A program made the translations under genes and the position numbers. Of a stretch of 64,000 nucleotides of DNA, positions 60,969 through 64,000 are shown piece after piece. This DNA is from a bacterium (lineage in GTDB: Bacteria; Actinomycetota; Acidimicrobiia; Spongiisociales; Spongiisociaceae), in NCBI GenBank assembly GCA_028821235.1, contig JAPPGV010000081.1:1-64000 (forward strand), in the 5' to 3' direction. Within the stretch, counting starts at the first letter, position 1, and every line of letters starts with the position of its first letter. The notes under the pieces are model-generated. The model made no database searches and was not told the DNA's origin. It saw only the letters and a list, made by a program, of their open reading frames with translations.

Positions 60969-62735
60969 CTACCTGCCGGCCAGCATGGCCTCACGGCGCA
61001 TGCGGGTCCCATCCTCATCGAGACGGCCCTCGTTATCGATCACCACGCCGTAGTCCTCGAAGGCGCTCCGAACGGATACGTAGCCGTACTCGACATCTCG
61101 CACCACCGCGGCCGGGTCACGCTCCAGTGGATCACCGTAACCTCCGCCACCCGCGGTCTCCTGGGCCACCACCTGGTGGTGTGTCAGGGGAACCATTGAC
61201 TTCTTGGCCCCGAACTCCGGGGCGGCGGGACGCTCGTCCGGGGTTCCGGGGTCGAGGCGGTACCGGGCAGGCGCTCCGTTGTGGCCCCCGAAGAGGCCAT
61301 AGGGGGGAACCCGCACCCGGTTGCCCAGCACCGAGAGTTCACCCGAGGGGGCAAGAAGCCGGTAGTCACGGCGCACCGACAGCCCGCCCCGCCACTTCCC
61401 GGGTCCTCCCGAATCCCGGCGGAGCTCGTAACGGTCGATCCGAAGCGGGTACTTCATCTCGATCGCCTCGACCGGCAGGTTCCACGTGTTGCCCACGATG
61501 GAGTAGATGGCGCTCTGCCCATCCCGGCCCTCGGCGCCACCCCATCCACCCTCGGGGTACTCGTACAGCACGAAGCGCTCGCCGTCCTCTCCGAAACCGC
61601 TCAGGAACAGGTTGTTGGACGATCCCTGGTCGGCGGCCATCAGGCGGACCGGCTTCTGGATGTCACGGGGGATCTCGGCAAGCGCTCGGTACACCGCGTT
61701 GTGGATGACCGACACGATCTCGTTGCCGCCGGTGCAGGCCGCCGGAAAGCGCGGGTTCACGATCGTTCCCTCAGGAGCGATGATCTCGACCGGTCGGTAG
61801 CACCCCGAGTTGGGGGGAATGGTCGGGTCGGTGGCAGCCTGGATGGTCATGTAGACGCCGGAGGCCGTGTAGCCGAGCACGCTGTTGAGCGGACCCTCGA
61901 CCTGCGGATCGGTACCGGTGAAGTCTACCACCACCCCGTCCCCGCGCACCTCCACGGTAACCCGTACCGTCCGGGGGACATCGGTGATGCCGTCGTTGTC
62001 CATGGAGTCCTCGGCGCGGTAGCGGCCGTCAGGCCACCCGGCGATCACCGAGCGGATGCGCCGCTCCGAGTTGTCCATCTCGATGGCCATGCACCGCTCC
62101 ACGGTGTCGAGGCCGTAGCGTTCCACCAGGTCCACCACCCGCCGGCGGGCGGTCAGGTTGGCCGAGACCTGGCTCAGGAGGTCGGAGCGCATGTTCTTCG
62201 GGAGGCGCACGTTGGCCAGGATCATGTTCATGATCTCCTCGTCGATCCGGCCTTCCTTGATGATCTTGACCGGAGGGATGCGGAGGCCCTCCTGGTAGTT
62301 CTCCCGTGCCTGGGCGTAGAAGCTGCCCGGCACCGTGCCTCCCACATCCAGGTGGTGGGCGCGGTTGGCTCCCCAGCCGATCAGGTCACCCTCGTAGAAG
62401 ATGGGTGTGACCAGCGTGACGTCCGGAAGATGGGAACCACCTCGGAAGGGGTCGTTGAGGATGATGGAGTCTCCGGGGCGGAACCTGTCCACCCCTACCT
62501 CGTCGATCGCGTAGCTGACCGAGTAGGGAAGGGATCCCAGGTGGATGGGCAGGAACTCCCCATGGCTCACCAACTCGGTCCCGGCGTTGAAGATCCCGCA
62601 GGAGTAGTCGTTGCCCTCGTTGAAGATCGTCGAGCTCGAGGTCTGCCGCATGGTGATGCCCATCTCGCGGGCACCGGCGGCCAGGCCGCTGGCAACCACC
62701 TCTACGGTGACCGGGTCCACCTCGCGCCCCTTCAT
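60969..62735 (-). CDS. hyuB: Hydantoinase B / oxoprolinase family subunit
   Basis: A 588-residue HyuB-type subunit. It starts with DPVTVEVVASGL and AREMGITMRQTSSS, then EFLPIHLGSL, RPGDSIILNDPFRGGSHLPDVTLV and YRRGG-like Gly-rich closing segments (AQETAGGGGYGDPLERD). It works with HyuA in ATP-dependent or ATP-independent hydrolysis of hydantoins, 5-oxoproline or N-methylhydantoin, or as an acetone/aryl-ketone carboxylase-like unit. It overlaps the HyuA gene by 4 bp (ATGA), so both subunits should be made in equal amounts. The transaminase gene follows directly. Confidence 0.92.
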   Translation of the reverse strand: MKGREVDPVTVEVVASGLAAGAREMGITMRQTSSSTIFNEGNDYSCGIFNAGTELVSHGEFLPIHLGSLPYSVSYAIDEVGVDRFRPGDSIILNDPFRGGSHLPDVTLVTPIFYEGDLIGWGANRAHHLDVGGTVPGSFYAQARENYQEGLRIPPVKIIKEGRIDEEIMNMILANVRLPKNMRSDLLSQVSANLTARRRVVDLVERYGLDTVERCMAIEMDNSERRIRSVIAGWPDGRYRAEDSMDNDGITDVPRTVRVTVEVRGDGVVVDFTGTDPQVEGPLNSVLGYTASGVYMTIQAATDPTIPPNSGCYRPVEIIAPEGTIVNPRFPAACTGGNEIVSVIHNAVYRALAEIPRDIQKPVRLMAADQGSSNNLFLSGFGEDGERFVLYEYPEGGWGGAEGRDGQSAIYSIVGNTWNLPVEAIEMKYPLRIDRYELRRDSGGPGKWRGGLSVRRDYRLLAPSGELSVLGNRVRVPPYGLFGGHNGAPARYRLDPGTPDERPAAPEFGAKKSMVPLTHHQVVAQETAGGGGYGDPLERDPAAVVRDVEYGYVSVRSAFEDYGVVIDNEGRLDEDGTRMRREAMLAGR

Positions 62736-64000
62736 GGCAACTCAACCACGATCGACCCGGTGGCATGTACCCGAGCCTCGCCCAGGGGGAGGTAGGTCGT
62801 GGAGTCCAACTGCTGGATGATGCAGGGGGTGTCCACGGTGTGGCCGGGCCGGAGGTCCTCCCGGTGATAGATGGGCACGGCCGTCTCCTGCCCCAGAACC
62901 GAGACCACCCGGCGCCGAGTACGAGGCTCGGCCCTCCCCGACGCGGTGCCCTCCCCTCCGAGACGCGGCTTCGGGGTGTGTCCCAGCCCGGTGAGCCGCA
63001 CGTTCACGAGATCGACCATGTCATCGGCGAGCGCATGGCCATACCTGGTCTCGTGAGCCGTGTGGAAATCGGCCACGGCTTGCCCCATCGTCGAGGGATC
63101 CGGACGGATCGAGGACAGGGGGACGTTGAGCTCGTAGGCCTGGCCGGCGTAGCGCATGTCGAGGCTGGCTTGGAGCCTCCGCATCTCGGGCGGGATACCG
63201 TCCTCCTCCAACTCCCGTTGCGCCTCCGCGGCCATCGTGGACAAGGCCTCTCCCAGTTCGGAGGAGGGAAGCCGGGTCATGCGAGCGCGCAGGGTGGCGA
63301 CCAGATCGTGGCGAACGTCGGACGAGAGGATGCCCAGCGCAGAGTTGCAGCCCGGGATGGGAGGGATGACCACCCGGCGCAGGGCCAGTTCCTCGGCGAT
63401 GTGCACTCCGTGGGTGGGACCGGCGCCTCCGAAGGGCACCAGGGCGAAGTCGCGAGGGTCCCGCCCGCGTTCTATGGAGACGGTCCGCAGCGCATGCATC
63501 ATGTTCGCGTTCACCAGCCGGATGATCCCCACGGCCGCCTCGGTCACGGACAGCCCCAGCGGCCTGCCCACATGCGTCTCGACGGCGCGAGCCGCGAGGT
63601 CCAGGTCCGGGTTTATCTCGCCACCCAACCGGTACTCGGGGTCGTACACGCCGAGGAGCAGGTTGGCATCGGTGACCGTGGGAAGCTCGCCGCCCCGGCC
63701 GTAGCAGGCCGGGCCGGGATCGGAACCTGCTGAATCCGGCCCGACGGACATCCTCCCGAACTCGTCCACCTTGGCGATGCTCCCGCCGCCCGCTCCCACG
63801 GTGTGGATGTCGAGGGTCGGGTATGAGACGGCATAACCGCCGATCTCGAAGTCAAGCCTCGTGTCGGGCTCGCCGTTGGTTATGCCCGCTACGTCGCAGC
63901 TCGTTCCGCCCATGTCGAGCGTGAGCAGGTTGGCCTCACCGAGCAGCTCGCCGAGATAGGCGGACGCCATCACTCCCCCGGCCGGTCCGGATAGAAGGGT
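62732..64000 (-). CDS. hyuA: Hydantoinase A / oxoprolinase family subunit, partial (5' end beyond window)
   Basis: The C-terminal part of a HyuA-type subunit. The frame stays open to the right edge (the 9 codons before 63973 read TLLSGPAGG, a conserved HyuA segment), so the N-terminal half lies outside. Visible are NLLTLDMGGTSCDV (ATP-binding fold), GAGGGSIAKVD, GPDSAGSDPGPACYGRGG, PTVTDANLLLG and FGGAGPTHG, all typical. With HyuB it hydrolyses cyclic amides such as hydantoins or 5-oxoproline. It is the first visible gene of a seven-gene coupled operon running down to 55628. Confidence 0.92.
   Translation of the reverse strand, partial: TLLSGPAGGVMASAYLGELLGEANLLTLDMGGTSCDVAGITNGEPDTRLDFEIGGYAVSYPTLDIHTVGAGGGSIAKVDEFGRMSVGPDSAGSDPGPACYGRGGELPTVTDANLLLGVYDPEYRLGGEINPDLDLAARAVETHVGRPLGLSVTEAAVGIIRLVNANMMHALRTVSIERGRDPRDFALVPFGGAGPTHGVHIAEELALRRVVIPPIPGCNSALGILSSDVRHDLVATLRARMTRLPSSELGEALSTMAAEAQRELEEDGIPPEMRRLQASLDMRYAGQAYELNVPLSSIRPDPSTMGQAVADFHTAHETRYGHALADDMVDLVNVRLTGLGHTPKPRLGGEGTASGRAEPRTRRRVVSVLGQETAVPIYHREDLRPGHTVDTPCIIQQLDSTTYLPLGEARVHATGSIVVELP

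Noticed and set aside
1-64000. tRNA genes, rRNA genes and CRISPR arrays
   Set aside because: No cloverleaf-type sequence with a T-loop GGTTCRAATCC pattern, no rRNA-like stretch and no regularly spaced repeats were seen by eye; a tRNA search program would settle this.

Overview
This is a 64-kb, visibly GC-rich, densely coded stretch of bacterial chromosome. The gene content, frequent GTG/TTG starts, stop-start overlaps (ATGA, GTGA, TGATG) and starts sitting 8-11 nt behind TANNNT -10 hexamers (probable leaderless transcripts) all suggest an actinomycete. The abundance of M24 peptidases, amidohydrolases, short-chain dehydrogenases and molybdenum hydroxylase genes would fit Acidimicrobiia or a relative, but that lineage call is inference. 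I see no rRNA, tRNA, CRISPR array or complete transposon.

Layout. 0-3 kb: possible IS21-like terminal repeats at the left edge, a small putative nuclease, an M24 peptidase and a maleate isomerase/Asp-Glu racemase-type enzyme. 2.9-12.7 kb: a mostly minus-strand catabolic run (adenosine deaminase, two amidohydrolases, a glycosidase-like barrel protein, 2-hydroxyacid dehydrogenase, aminotransferase, NAD-epimerase, creatinase-like M24 protein). 12.7-14.2 kb: a more AT-rich island with a GIY-YIG/DUF4357 protein, an inverted repeat and a gene remnant. 14.2-19.4 kb: carboxymuconolactone-decarboxylase-like protein, bicupin, nitrilase-family amidase, cyclase-family hydrolase, a small membrane protein and a phosphotriesterase-family hydrolase. 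19.6-22.3 kb: a chimeric Fn3/periplasmic-binding protein with an apparent frameshift in its signal peptide. 22.4-27.5 kb: a complete ECF transporter (S, T, A, A') in one operon with a nucleoside phosphorylase and an amidohydrolase, a convincing nucleoside uptake and salvage unit.

27.6-34.6 kb holds the most unusual genes: a 1700-residue fusion of a DEDDh exonuclease, a DinG-type helicase and a RecQ helicase, followed by an SF1 (UvrD-like) helicase with a degenerate NERD-like N-terminus. 34.6-38.4 kb: a 20-bp perfect palindrome (likely operator) ahead of two SDR genes, then an amidohydrolase and an M20 amidohydrolase. 38.6-48.4 kb: a NitT/TauT-type ABC transporter, RidA, a three-subunit xanthine-dehydrogenase-type molybdenum hydroxylase, a hydantoinase/allantoinase-type enzyme and a luciferase-like monooxygenase. 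This looks like an N-heterocycle (purine, pyrimidine or hydantoin) uptake and degradation block.

48.6-64 kb: DEAD-box helicase, a truncated duplicate of the M20 gene's promoter and 5' end, an alcohol dehydrogenase, an M24 protein, a compact PEP-utilising protein, a CitE/HpcH lyase, then a coupled minus-strand operon (M24, orphan E2 acyltransferase, two SDRs, GSA-aminomutase-like transaminase, hydantoinase B and A). The last gene runs off the right edge. The common theme is turnover of amides, ureides, nucleosides and amino-acid derivatives; the helicase pair and several small repeat elements are the non-metabolic points of interest.
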